Assembly (NCBI GenBank): GCA_002473085.1
Contig: DKTP01000074.1
Coordinates: 1 to 12,999, forward strand
Source: Anaerolineales bacterium UBA7227
GTDB lineage: Bacteria; Chloroflexota; Anaerolineae; Anaerolineales; Villigracilaceae
Length of the DNA stretch: 12,999 nucleotides
Direction of reading: 5' to 3'
Shown piece after piece: positions 1-7,800 of this stretch; positions within the stretch are counted from its first letter, which is position 1; every line of letters begins with the position of its first letter. The notes beneath the pieces are model-generated. The model worked only from the letters and a program-made list of their open reading frames with translations. It had not been told where the DNA came from and ran no database searches. Both the position numbers and the translations under genes were made by a program.

Positions 1-124
1 GCTCGAAAGGAAGTTTCGGCGCGATCCCGCCGCTCGTCGCCTGGCTGGCAGGGATGTAAACGCTTTGGATGGCCGCCGCCGCGAGCAGCCAGAGCAGACG
101 TTTTCCAAAAGGGATTTCGCCCAC
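1..124 (-). CDS. Partial membrane protein, N-terminus only (possibly PAP2-type phosphatase)
   Basis: An open frame starts with GTG at 124-122, two bases after the TAG stop of the upstream YczE-like gene (TAG-TC-GTG), and runs 41 codons without a stop to the window edge. The peptide begins MGEIPFGKRLLWLL and continues with a hydrophobic helix, then IQSVYIPASQ and SGGIAPKLPF. A short cytoplasmic start, one hydrophobic stretch and a Tyr-Ile-Pro / Ser-Gly-Gly-Ile pattern resemble, from memory, the start of PAP2-superfamily membrane phosphatases, but the phosphatase motifs would lie outside the window. The near-zero spacing suggests translational coupling to the YczE-like gene. The reading frame being real is fairly likely; the product name is a weak guess. 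Confidence 0.5.
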   Translation of the reverse strand, partial: MGEIPFGKRLLWLLAAAAIQSVYIPASQATSGGIAPKLPFE

Positions 125-126
125 GA

Positions 127-774
127 CTATTCCGCCCCCGCCTCGGCCGCCGCGTCCGCCCCGGAATCGTGGACCTGGACTCGAAACAAATGGAACGCCC
201 TCTGCACGGCGGGACCGATCAACACCGCGAAGACCAGGGTCCCGACTCCGGCCGGTCCGCCGAGCGCCCAGCCCAGAAAAAAGACGCCGACTTCGATGAT
301 GCCGCGCGCCACGCGCAGACTTAAGCGGCTGGCGCGCTGGACCGCCAGCATCAGCGAGTCGCGCGGACCCGCGCCCGCGTTCACCCCGATGTAGACCGCG
401 CTGGCGACTCCCTGCACCGCCACCGATCCGAGCAGCATGACCGCCTGCAACAACAGGGCGCCATGCACGGAGGGGATCAGCCACAGAAACAGGTCCTCCC
501 ACGGCCCGATGAAAAGAATGTTGAACAGCGTCCCCCAGCCGACCGGCTCGCCCAGCGCCATCGCAATGACCAGCACCGTGAATCCCACGATGACCGTCAG
601 CGTGCCGGGAGTGAGTCCCGTCCGCTGCGAGATCGCCACTTCCAGCACAGACCAGGCCCCGGTCCCGAGGTTGCCGCGGATCATCAACGCCAGCGACAGG
701 CCGAAGAGGGCGAACCCGAACTGGATGATAAGAAAGTCACGCGGAAATGTTTTCCATTGAATTGACTTAAACAT
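127..774 (-). CDS. YczE/YitT-type integral membrane protein
   Basis: A 215-residue polytopic membrane protein of unknown substrate, placed in the YczE/YyaS/YitT group. Hydrophobic segments lie near residues 12-32, 55-75, 83-100, 105-130, 155-172 and 176-195. The family-like motif GAGPRDSLM occurs at about 134-142, just after the fourth helix, and an N-terminal GNLGTGAWSVL (35-45) resembles the usual first-loop motif. The frame stays open upstream across the whole GNAT gene on the other strand, but I place the start at the ATG at 774. The MFKSIQWKTF start precedes the first membrane helix as in the family, and an extended -10 box (TGgTATTAT) ends 8 nt before it. The C-terminus is a short Ala/Glu-rich tail. 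It probably forms an operon with the truncated gene at 1-124. Function is not known for most family members. Confidence 0.85.
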   Translation of the reverse strand: MFKSIQWKTFPRDFLIIQFGFALFGLSLALMIRGNLGTGAWSVLEVAISQRTGLTPGTLTVIVGFTVLVIAMALGEPVGWGTLFNILFIGPWEDLFLWLIPSVHGALLLQAVMLLGSVAVQGVASAVYIGVNAGAGPRDSLMLAVQRASRLSLRVARGIIEVGVFFLGWALGGPAGVGTLVFAVLIGPAVQRAFHLFRVQVHDSGADAAAEAGAE

Positions 775-782
775 AGTCGGGG

Positions 783-791
783 ATAATACCA
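783..791 (-). promoter_or_regulatory. Extended -10 promoter of the YczE-like gene
   Basis: On the minus strand the sequence reads TGgTATTAT, followed by 8 nt and then the ATG at 774. The TGn extension and TATTAT hexamer fit a sigma-70 extended -10 element. The expected transcription start falls at or within a base or two of the ATG, so the mRNA would have little or no leader. No convincing Shine-Dalgarno sequence precedes the ATG. Confidence 0.5.
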
Positions 792-795
792 CCTG

Positions 796-804
796 TGTTA
801 AACT
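796..804 (+). promoter_or_regulatory. Extended -10 promoter of the GNAT gene, likely leaderless
   Basis: The sequence TGtTAAACT ends 6 nt before the ATG at 811. The expected transcription start, about 7 nt after the hexamer, coincides with the A of the start codon, so a leaderless transcript is predicted. No Shine-Dalgarno sequence is present. The same geometry occurs before the genes starting at 3654 and 12071. Confidence 0.5.
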
Positions 805-810
805 TGCGCC

Positions 811-1260
811 ATGTCGTATTTTGAAGTCCGCCGCGACGAATTCCTCATCAGCGCCGACCCGGCCCGCCTCGACTTCGACGTGATTTGCGATTTCCTGAAC
901 CGCGCCTACTGGGCGCAGGGACGGCCGCGCGCCGCCGTCGAACGCGCCTTCGCCCACTCGCTTCCCTTCGGACTGTACGACGGCTCCCGCCAGATCGGCA
1001 TGGCGCGCGTCCTCAGCGACCAGGCCGTCTTCGCCTACCTGATGGACGTGTTCATCCACGAGGATTACCGCGGCCGCGGACTGGGGAAATGGCTGGTCGA
1101 AACCGTCCTCTCGCACCCCGACGTGAAAAACGCGCGCCGCTGGATGCTCGCCACTGACGACGCGCACGGGCTATATGCCCGTCACGGCTTCACCCTGCTC
1201 CATGAGCCAACGCACTGGATGGAGCGCCTGAGACCGTACCCCGAAGAGGGACAGCGTTGA
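811..1260 (+). CDS. GNAT family N-acetyltransferase
   Basis: A 149-residue, single-domain protein of the usual GNAT length that should transfer an acetyl group from acetyl-CoA to an unknown amine substrate in the cytoplasm. The acetyl-CoA binding motif A is clear: the strand LMDVFIHEDYRGRGLGKWLV (77-96) contains the pyrophosphate-binding R-G-R-G-L-G at 87-92. Motif B follows as RRWMLATDDAHGLYARHGF (109-127), with the typical Tyr-x-x-x-Gly-Phe near the end. The body IGMARVLSD (62-70) is the preceding strand pair. The ATG at 811 is the only start compatible with the upstream promoter. The stop lies 7 bp from the convergent protease stop. The nearest family pattern is a generic GNAT of the YjdJ/PhnO sort; substrate cannot be read from sequence. 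Confidence 0.92.
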   Translation: MSYFEVRRDEFLISADPARLDFDVICDFLNRAYWAQGRPRAAVERAFAHSLPFGLYDGSRQIGMARVLSDQAVFAYLMDVFIHEDYRGRGLGKWLVETVLSHPDVKNARRWMLATDDAHGLYARHGFTLLHEPTHWMERLRPYPEEGQR

Positions 1261-1282
1261 TCGCCTGTCATTTTCCCAACGC
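1254..1282. terminator. Weak inverted repeat between convergent GNAT and protease genes
   Basis: GCGTTG (1254-1259) and CAACGC (1277-1282) are a perfect 6-bp inverted repeat separated by 17 nt, spanning both stop codons. A nested GACAG/CTGTC pair shares the region, and a short T run (1271-1274) follows it on the plus strand. It could act as a weak bidirectional terminator. The stem is short, so this is tentative. Confidence 0.25.
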
Positions 1283-3607
1283 CAGTTTCACCGCCTCGTA
1301 CACGTTCAAAATCCCATAGCCGTACGCGGCGTTGGGGACGCCGCCCTCGAAACAGCCGTAAGCCGTATCCCCGCGATACGACTGCGCCGATTGGATCAGA
1401 ATCTGCTCCGTGCGGTCAATATCGCCGATTAAGTCCGGGGCAGCCGACCACAGCAGCGCCACCGCGCCCACCGCGTGCGGACCGGCCATCGAAGTGCCGC
1501 TCATCAAACCATACGTGCCTTGCGGCGTGGACGACAAAATCGCCATCCCCGGCGCGGCGATGTCGGGCTTCATGCGTCCCGAACCGTCCGCCGTCACCGG
1601 GCCGCGGCTGGAGAAGAACGCCATATCGCCGCGCTCGTCCACCGCGCCGACAGAGAAGACCGAGTCGTAGAGGGCCAGCGGATCTTTCACCGTATTGCAG
1701 TTCGGGCCGTCATTCCCTGCGGAGACAACCACCAAGATCCCCGCCGCGCGTAAATGCTCCGCGGCGGCCTGCAACGCGGTCGGGTCGCAGCCTTCCAGTT
1801 CGGGACAGCCCCATGAGTTGTTCAACACGTGCGCGGCTTTCATCGGGTCGCCGTCCGTGAACGGATCGCCGCCCTGCGGAAACGGCGCCAGCATGAACTG
1901 CATGCAGTCCAGGTACAACGCCGGGTTGCCGAGATTGCGGTCGAGGTTGACGCACCCGATCCACTGCGCGTCGGGCGCGACGCCGATGCCGCCCCTGCCG
2001 AGGATCGTCCCCAGCGTGTGCGTGCCGTGACCGCCCTCGTCGTTGGGACTGGCAGTCGCGTCCCACGGATCGAACCAGTTGTAATCGTCCCCGCCGCCCG
2101 CGTGACCTCGATACTGGTCGCGGATCGCGGGGTGACTCCCGTCCGCGCCGCTGTCCGACTGCCCGACGACGATCCCCGCGCCGCGCGCGCCGAACTCCTC
2201 CCAGACCTTGTCCGCGCCGATCATTTTGACGTTCCATTGCGGCTCGCCGCTGACCGACGAGTCGCTGCCGCGCCGGGGCGAATCGGGCGGGATGGGACGC
2301 AGGCGCGGGCTGGGGATGACGCGGTCCACCTCGGGACGCGTCATCATATACAGGCGGACGAGCGTCCCGCCCTGAACCTCGATGGCGTTGACGAGATAAT
2401 AGGACGTGTATTTCACGCCGAAACGGTCGAGCGCGGAACGGACCTGCGCCTGCGACTCGTCCGCGTGCGCGGTCAACTGCCGGTAGGCGAACGTGAGCCG
2501 CTCGTCCCGGTCTTCGATGTCCGCCGCCGCGGAAATATCCGCCTGGTCTTTGAAGATGACGAAGATTCGGTCGCCGTAGAAACCCGGATGGCCCGCGCCG
2601 AAATACAGCGCGGCGAGTCCCAGCCACAACAGCGCCGCGCCGACGACCGACGCGGGTTTGCGCCAGCCCGACTCGGACGCGTTCTTGAACGCCGCGCGGA
2701 CGATCCACGCGGCCACGCCGAGCGCCGCGCCAGCGGCCAGCGCTCCAGACGCGGCGCCGAGGCCAATTCCCGTGAAGTCGCCGAGAATGATACTTAACTC
2801 GGTCGGGTCAATGAACGCGAAGGCGGCCGCGGCTGCCAGCCCGGTGAGCAGCGTCCCGCCCGCGAGAGAGGGCATCAGCGCCGCGAGCGCCAGCGCAAAA
2901 GGCGGCAGCGCCAGAAGCAGGATCAACTGTCCGCCATCGTAGCCGAGCGCCGAAGCCAGCAGCGACAACACGCCGAGAATCCCGAACGCGTCGAGGAGGA
3001 GGTGTCCCGTCGTCGGGCGGTAGAGGAGGGACGCGAACAGGCCGAGAGAAAGCCCGGAGAGGAGAGCCAGCCCAAAGTCCGCGGGCGAACCGAGCGCGCC
3101 CGCCTTTGCCAGCGGGAAGATGCCCAGCGCGGCGATCATCAACGCGGCGGGCGCGGCGCGTCCGTTCCATCCCATCTTGTTGAAACGCCAGACGAGTCCC
3201 GCGCCGACGAGACAGAGGAGAGTCTGCGACAGCGCGCCCAGCTGGTCGTTGTTCGGGCCGAACAGCCGCAGCAGCGCGGCGGGGAATCCGACCAGCGCGG
3301 CAGCCAACCAACTCGCGAAGACCGGGCGGTAACGTTCATCCCGCGTGGCGTACCACAGCGCCGCGCAGACGAGCGCGACGATCACGGTCTGCGCGGCCAA
3401 CGCGCCCGCGTCGATAAGCGCCGCGCGGCCGAGGCTCATCATCATGGAGAAGGTCTGCACGAGATACCATGCGACGGATTGAAAGATCAGCGTCCCGCAA
3501 AAAAACGACAGCGAAAACGCCGCGAGCAAAACCGCGGTGATGCCGAAGCGCGGTTTCGCCGGGACAGGTTCAGTTGGAACGGCGACGGGCTCGGATATTT
3601 CTGTCAT
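1268..3607 (-). CDS. Polytopic membrane subtilase: about 11 TM helices, I9-like prodomain, S8 peptidase
   Basis: A 779-residue serine endopeptidase. Residues 1-340 are hydrophobic, with about 11 predicted helices (roughly 23-46, 62-86, 95-114, 123-141, 151-168, 176-196, 203-222, 226-246, 248-266, 277-304, 320-338). An odd helix number with a basic N-terminus (PAKPR) would put the C-terminal half outside. Residues 345-432 (IFVIFKDQADISAA ... SQAQVRSAL ... YYLVNAIEV) look like an inhibitor-I9 intramolecular chaperone. The S8 domain spans about 455-775. It has the catalytic triad Asp485 (SDSGADGSHP), His527 (GGHGTHT) and Ser706 (SGTSMAGP), plus the oxyanion Asn632 (SAGNDG). All catalytic residues are intact. 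The start at 3607 has GGAGG 4 nt upstream and a perfect TATAAT at 3625-3630. Most I9-S8 proteases use a simple signal peptide, so the helix bundle is unusual. Substrate unknown. Confidence 0.93.
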   Translation of the reverse strand: MTEISEPVAVPTEPVPAKPRFGITAVLLAAFSLSFFCGTLIFQSVAWYLVQTFSMMMSLGRAALIDAGALAAQTVIVALVCAALWYATRDERYRPVFASWLAAALVGFPAALLRLFGPNNDQLGALSQTLLCLVGAGLVWRFNKMGWNGRAAPAALMIAALGIFPLAKAGALGSPADFGLALLSGLSLGLFASLLYRPTTGHLLLDAFGILGVLSLLASALGYDGGQLILLLALPPFALALAALMPSLAGGTLLTGLAAAAAFAFIDPTELSIILGDFTGIGLGAASGALAAGAALGVAAWIVRAAFKNASESGWRKPASVVGAALLWLGLAALYFGAGHPGFYGDRIFVIFKDQADISAAADIEDRDERLTFAYRQLTAHADESQAQVRSALDRFGVKYTSYYLVNAIEVQGGTLVRLYMMTRPEVDRVIPSPRLRPIPPDSPRRGSDSSVSGEPQWNVKMIGADKVWEEFGARGAGIVVGQSDSGADGSHPAIRDQYRGHAGGGDDYNWFDPWDATASPNDEGGHGTHTLGTILGRGGIGVAPDAQWIGCVNLDRNLGNPALYLDCMQFMLAPFPQGGDPFTDGDPMKAAHVLNNSWGCPELEGCDPTALQAAAEHLRAAGILVVVSAGNDGPNCNTVKDPLALYDSVFSVGAVDERGDMAFFSSRGPVTADGSGRMKPDIAAPGMAILSSTPQGTYGLMSGTSMAGPHAVGAVALLWSAAPDLIGDIDRTEQILIQSAQSYRGDTAYGCFEGGVPNAAYGYGILNVYEAVKLALGK

Positions 3608-3611
3608 GGGG

Positions 3612-3630
3612 CCTCCGAAGCAAAATTATA
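3612..3630 (-). promoter_or_regulatory. Promoter -10 and ribosome binding site of the protease
   Basis: On the minus strand a consensus TATAAT (3630-3625) is followed by GGAGG (3616-3612), which sits 4 nt before the ATG at 3607. The predicted transcription start near 3618 leaves a leader of only about 10 nt that still contains the Shine-Dalgarno sequence. No clear -35 box was found. Confidence 0.5.
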
Positions 3631-3638
3631 TCGCAGGC

Positions 3639-3647
3639 TGGTATACT
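3639..3647 (+). promoter_or_regulatory. Extended -10 promoter of the rlmI-like gene, likely leaderless
   Basis: The sequence TGgTATACT ends 6 nt (ggccgc) before the ATG at 3654, so the expected transcription start coincides with the start codon. It lies 11 bp from the opposing -10 box of the protease, which predicts competition for RNA polymerase. No Shine-Dalgarno sequence is seen. Confidence 0.55.
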
Positions 3648-3653
3648 GGCCGC

Positions 3654-4841
3654 ATGCCCATCACTCTCAAACCGGGGCGCGAAAAAAGCCTGCTGCGGCG
3701 CCATCCCTGGATTTTCTCCGGCGCGGTCGCTCGCGTGGACGACGAACCCGCGTCGGGCGCGACCGTGGACGTACTCTCCTCGAAAGGCGACTTCCTCGCC
3801 CGGGCCGCGTACTCGCCTCATTCCCAGATCCGCGCCCGCGTCTGGACCTTCGACGACGAGCCGGTCGACGCGGGATTTTTCCGCCAAAAGATCCGCGCGG
3901 CGCTTGATACGCGTGACAAGTTACAGGTTACAAGTTCCTCGGACTCGTATCGTTTGGTGTATGCCGAGTCGGATGGACTACCGGGCTTGATCGTGGATCG
4001 TTATGGCGAGGCGCTCGTCCTGCAATCGCTGACGACAGGTTCGGAATTCTGGAAGGAGACTCTCGCAGACATCCTGCTCGAAGAAACGGGACTATCCACG
4101 ATCTACGAACGTTCCGACGCCGACGCGCGCGAATTGGAAGGTTTACCTCCTGTCACAGGCTTGTTGCGCGGTGAAATCTCCAATCTCCAATCACCAATTA
4201 CCATCCACGAACACGGCTTGAAATTCGCCGTCAACATTGCCGAGGGCCACAAGACCGGCTTCTACCTCGACCAGCGCGCGAACCGCCTGCGCGTGCGCGA
4301 ACTGGCGGAGGGCCGCGAGACGCTGGATTGCTTTTGCTACACGGGCGGGTTCACGGTCAACGCGCTGGCGGGAGGGGCGAAGTCGACGCTGTCGGTGGAC
4401 TCGTCCGCCGGGGCGCTGGCGATGTGCAGGGAGAATATCGCCTTGAACGGTTTGGACGCCGCGCGGCATTCATCCCTCGAAGGGGACGTATTCCATCTTC
4501 TCCGCAAATTCCGCGACGAGGGCCGCGCCTTCGACATGGTGATCCTCGACCCGCCCAAGTTCGCCCCCACCGCCGCCCACGCGGAGAAGGCGGCGCGCGC
4601 CTACAAGGACATCAACCTGCTGGGATTTAAGTTGCTTCGTCCGGGGGGATTGCTGGTCACGTTCTCGTGTTCGGGCGGCGTGGACGCGGGGTTGTTCCAG
4701 CGCGTCGTCGCCGCGGCCGCGTTGGACGCGGGCGCGGACGCGCAGATCGTCGAGCGTTTGTCGCAGGCCGCGGACCATCCCGTGTCGTTGAATTTCCCCG
4801 AGGGGACGTATCTGAAGGGGCTGGTGTGCCTGAAGCGTTAG
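3654..4841 (+). CDS. rlmI: RlmI-type 23S rRNA (cytosine-C5) methyltransferase
   Basis: A 395-residue class I SAM-dependent RNA methyltransferase matching the RlmI family, which methylates C5 of cytosine 1962 of 23S rRNA in E. coli. An N-terminal PUA-like domain covers about 1-75, starting MPITLKPGRE and RRHPWIFSGAV. A central domain contains YAESDGLPGLIVDRYG (103-118). The catalytic domain starts with GHKTGFYLDQR (198-208). It contains SAM motif I DCFCYTGGFTVNAL (225-238), DPPKFA (299-304), the SCS triplet at 338-340 with candidate catalytic Cys339, and the C-terminal HPVSLNFPEGTYLKGL (375-390). I start at 3654 because PUA homology begins there and the extended -10 box predicts it; an upstream in-frame ATG at 3537 lies inside the protease gene. 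Two heptamer repeat tracts fall in variable loops (about residues 88-95 and 174-184). The stop overlaps the next gene's stop. The exact target base is inferred from family. Confidence 0.93.
   Translation: MPITLKPGREKSLLRRHPWIFSGAVARVDDEPASGATVDVLSSKGDFLARAAYSPHSQIRARVWTFDDEPVDAGFFRQKIRAALDTRDKLQVTSSSDSYRLVYAESDGLPGLIVDRYGEALVLQSLTTGSEFWKETLADILLEETGLSTIYERSDADARELEGLPPVTGLLRGEISNLQSPITIHEHGLKFAVNIAEGHKTGFYLDQRANRLRVRELAEGRETLDCFCYTGGFTVNALAGGAKSTLSVDSSAGALAMCRENIALNGLDAARHSSLEGDVFHLLRKFRDEGRAFDMVILDPPKFAPTAAHAEKAARAYKDINLLGFKLLRPGGLLVTFSCSGGVDAGLFQRVVAAAALDAGADAQIVERLSQAADHPVSLNFPEGTYLKGLVCLKR
3916..3936. repeat. Three tandem heptamers inside the rlmI-like gene
   Basis: Three adjacent 7-bp units read ACAAGTT, ACAGGTT, ACAAGTT. 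The tract is AT-rich relative to its surroundings and is 21 bp long, so it adds seven codons without shifting the frame. It encodes the variable loop just before the conserved SYRLVYAESDGLPGL segment. It resembles the short tandem heptanucleotide repeats known from cyanobacteria and seen in some Chloroflexota. Confidence 0.65.
4175..4202. repeat. Four tandem heptamers (AATCTCC type) inside the rlmI-like gene
   Basis: Four adjacent 7-bp units read AATCTCC, AATCTCC, AATCACC, AATTACC. They encode the stretch ISNLQSPIT, a loop between the central domain and the catalytic domain (HEHGLKFAVN onward). The unit differs from that at 3916-3936, so these are two separate repeat expansions. Loss or gain of one 7-bp unit would shift the frame of this gene. 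Confidence 0.7.
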
Positions 4842-4861
4842 TCCGTTTCTTTCAGGCACAC
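4824..4861. terminator. Inverted repeat spanning convergent stop codons
   Basis: GTGTGCCTGAA (4824-4834) and TTCAGGCACAC (4851-4861) form a perfect 11-bp stem with a 16-nt loop. The loop contains the overlapping stop codons of the rlmI-like gene (TAG 4839-4841) and the sensor gene (TAA 4840-4838). It is placed as a bidirectional transcription terminator. Neither side has a U-tract, so it may instead be a Rho-assisted or RNA-stabilising hairpin. Confidence 0.5.
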
Positions 4862-7800
4862 TTCCAGGAATACCTCGGCCACTTCGGGGTCAAATAGTTT
4901 GCCGCTGTTTTCGCGGATGTAGTTTTGCGCCTCGGCCTTCGTCCACGCTTTGCGGTAGGGACGGTCGCTGGTCAGCGCGTCGTACACGTCCACCACCGCG
5001 AAGATGCGCGCCGCCAGCGGGATCTGTTCGCCCGCCAGCCCAAACGGATACCCGCTCCCGTCCCAGCGTTCATGGTGCAGGTAGGGAATATCCAAAGAGC
5101 GGCGCAGGTAGGAAATGGGCCGCAGCATCTCGGAGGCGAAGACGGGATGTTTGCGCATGACCGCCCATTCCTCCTCCGTCAGGTCGCCGGGCTTGAGGAG
5201 GATGTTGTCGGGGATCCCGATCTTGCCGATGTCGTGCAGGAGCGCGCCGCGGCGGAGGTGGACGATCTCATCGCCCATCATCCCCATGGCTCGGGCCAAT
5301 TCCACGGCCCTTGAAGTGACGCGCTGGGTATGTCCCTCCGTTTCCTGGTCGCGCAGGTCCATGGCGCGCGACCAGCCCTCGATGGTGGCGTCGTAGGCCA
5401 GGCCCAGTTCCAGGTTTGAACGCTGGATGCTTTCGAATAGTTGCGCGTTGTCAATGGCGATGGCAACCTGGCCGGCCATGGTTTCGAGCAGGTCCTGCCA
5501 TTCGGGGTCGGTCGGCAGCGGCGAGCGATGGAATACCTCCAGGACGCCCTTCACCTCGCCCTTGCTGACGAGCGGGACTCCATAGTATTCCAGGAAATTC
5601 TCGTCCGCCAGCATGGAGGAGCGCAGGAAGGCGTCTCCAATCTGGCTCAGGTCAGAGATGTGCATGACGCGGCGCTCGAGGGCGGCCCTGCCGGCCTGTC
5701 CATCCCCGAGACGGAGACTGGCAGATTCGATCTCGCGCGTGCGGAAGCCGCGCCCGGCGGCAAATTCCAGAAGCTGCAAAACGGGGTCCAGGATCAACAC
5801 GTCGGCGGCGTCCACGTTCAATTGGGCGATGGTATGGCTGATGACGGTATTCAGGATCGGCCGCAGGTCGAAAGAAGAGGCGATGACGCGGTCCACTTCG
5901 CGCAGCGATTGCAGGTTTTGCAGGCGGCGTTCGGTCTCTTTGCGCAGGCGCGCCGAGCGGACCGCCCCGGCCGCCTGGGCTGCGAAGAGCGAGAGCAGGC
6001 GTTCATCGCGATCGGTGAAAGTGCGCTTGGAATCGCCGACTTCCTCGACAGCCAGCACGCCGATCAGTTCCCCGCTGTGAAGCATGGGCGTTTCAAGGAT
6101 AGCGTGAACCTTCAAGTCTTTGAAGACGCCGTCGCCGCGTTCCCAGGCGGAATAATCGTCCATGCGCATGGGTTGGCGGTTTTGGGCCACGCGTCCCGCC
6201 AGGCCTTCTCCCAGGTTCAGCCGCGTTCCGATGGGGGCGGCTTCATGCGTGGAGGTCGCCAGTCTCAGGTCGCCAGCCGCAGAGTCGTACAGATACATCC
6301 CGCCGCCGCCCGCGCCCAGCAGTTTCGTCGCGCTGATCACGATGGTTTGCAGAAGGTCGGGCAGGTCGTGTTCGCCGGAGATGGCGGTCATGGTCTCGTA
6401 GAGGGACTCGAATTCGCCGGCGCGGCGCTGGGTCTCTTCGTAGAGGTTCATCCGCTGGAGGGCGCTGCCCGTCATTTCCGCCAGGGTGTTCAACAGGCGG
6501 ATCTCGTCGCGGCTCACTTCGCGTTCGGCGGGAACCGCCACCAGCAGCACGCCGAGAATCCGGTCCACCGAGCGGATGGGGATGCAGGCGCCTCCCCAGC
6601 CGGGCGGCAATCGGCTGCTGTTCTCCGGCAGGGTTAACGGGTCGCTGATGAAATCGCGGGTGACGTGGATATCCCCGCTGGCGAAGACATTTCCAAAAAT
6701 GCCTTCGCCAGGCTGGAGCGGCAACTCGCTGAACTCTGAAAGCCAGCCGCGGGCGGCGGCGCGGTGCAGTTTGCCGGTGCCTTCGTTCCACAGGCTGATG
6801 GCGCCGGTGGGCATTTTCAGCGCAGTCAGCGTTTCCTCCAGCACGATCGCCAGCATTTCCGTCTGATCCGAAATGGCGCGCAGGACGATCGAGATGCGGT
6901 TGACGGTCTCCAGTTCGGCGACGCGCTTGCGGGTCTCTTCGAAGAGGCGGGCATTTTGAATGACGGCGGCCATTTGCGCGGCCAGCGTCTCCAGCAGGAC
7001 GCGATGCTGCTCATTGAAGGCGTCTGGCTGGTAGGACTCGGCGGCCACCATGCCGACGATCTTAGGATCTTCCCGCAGCGGCACGGCCAGGATGGAACGG
7101 ATGCGTTGTTCCGTGCCAAAACGGACGCCGGAGGAGCCCGTTTGCAGGTTGTCGTGGATGAACAACGATTTGCCCTCGCTGATCACTTTTCCGCTCAACC
7201 CCGTCCCGCGCGGGATGGTCCGAGGCGGGAAGGTCTGGCCGCTGTCGTAAAGATAAACGGCCTGGTAATCGCCGCTGGCCTCGTCTGCCAGAACGATGAC
7301 AAAGGCCTCGCAGGGCATGATCTGGAAGACCGCCTCGCGGACCGACTGGTAAACGGTCTGCGGATCGAGGTGCGTCCCCAAAATGGATTGGCTGGCCTGG
7401 TGGATGATGCTTTGTTCGAGCGCGTGCTGGTGCGCCTCGACGAATAAGCGCGCGTTCTCGAGGGCGATGGCGGCCTGGTTCGCCAGCGTCGCCACGAGAC
7501 GTTCGTCCGCTTCGCCAAAGGCGTTTGGCTGCGCGCTTTCGATCCCGATGACGCCGATGGCGCGCTCGCCCAATTGCAGGGGGACGTACAGCCCGGAATG
7601 CAGGCCGGGATAGGTCTCTGTATATCGGGGGTCGTCGCTAATCTCGCTGCTGCGGACAATCTGTACATTTTGGAACGCCCAGCCGCACAGCCCGTCGCCC
7701 GGCCGGGAGATCGCCCGGTTGAAACGCGCCTCCGCGTCGCGCCGTTTCGACGGCGTATCGGCCCCCGGCAGGTGGAAGGCCAGCAATTCCAGAGTCCCGG

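Noticed and set aside
775..1167. Upstream extension of the YczE-like frame by 131 codons
   Set aside because: It runs antisense through the whole GNAT gene, is not hydrophobic or family-like, and lies upstream of the extended -10 promoter.
1829..2797. Long plus-strand open frame opposite the protease (322 codons)
   Set aside because: It is antisense to an intact protease with all catalytic motifs; composition is Arg-rich with no recognisable domain, typical of GC-rich shadow frames.
3537..3653. Upstream extension of the rlmI-like gene
   Set aside because: It overlaps the protease coding start and precedes the promoter; PUA-domain similarity begins at 3654.
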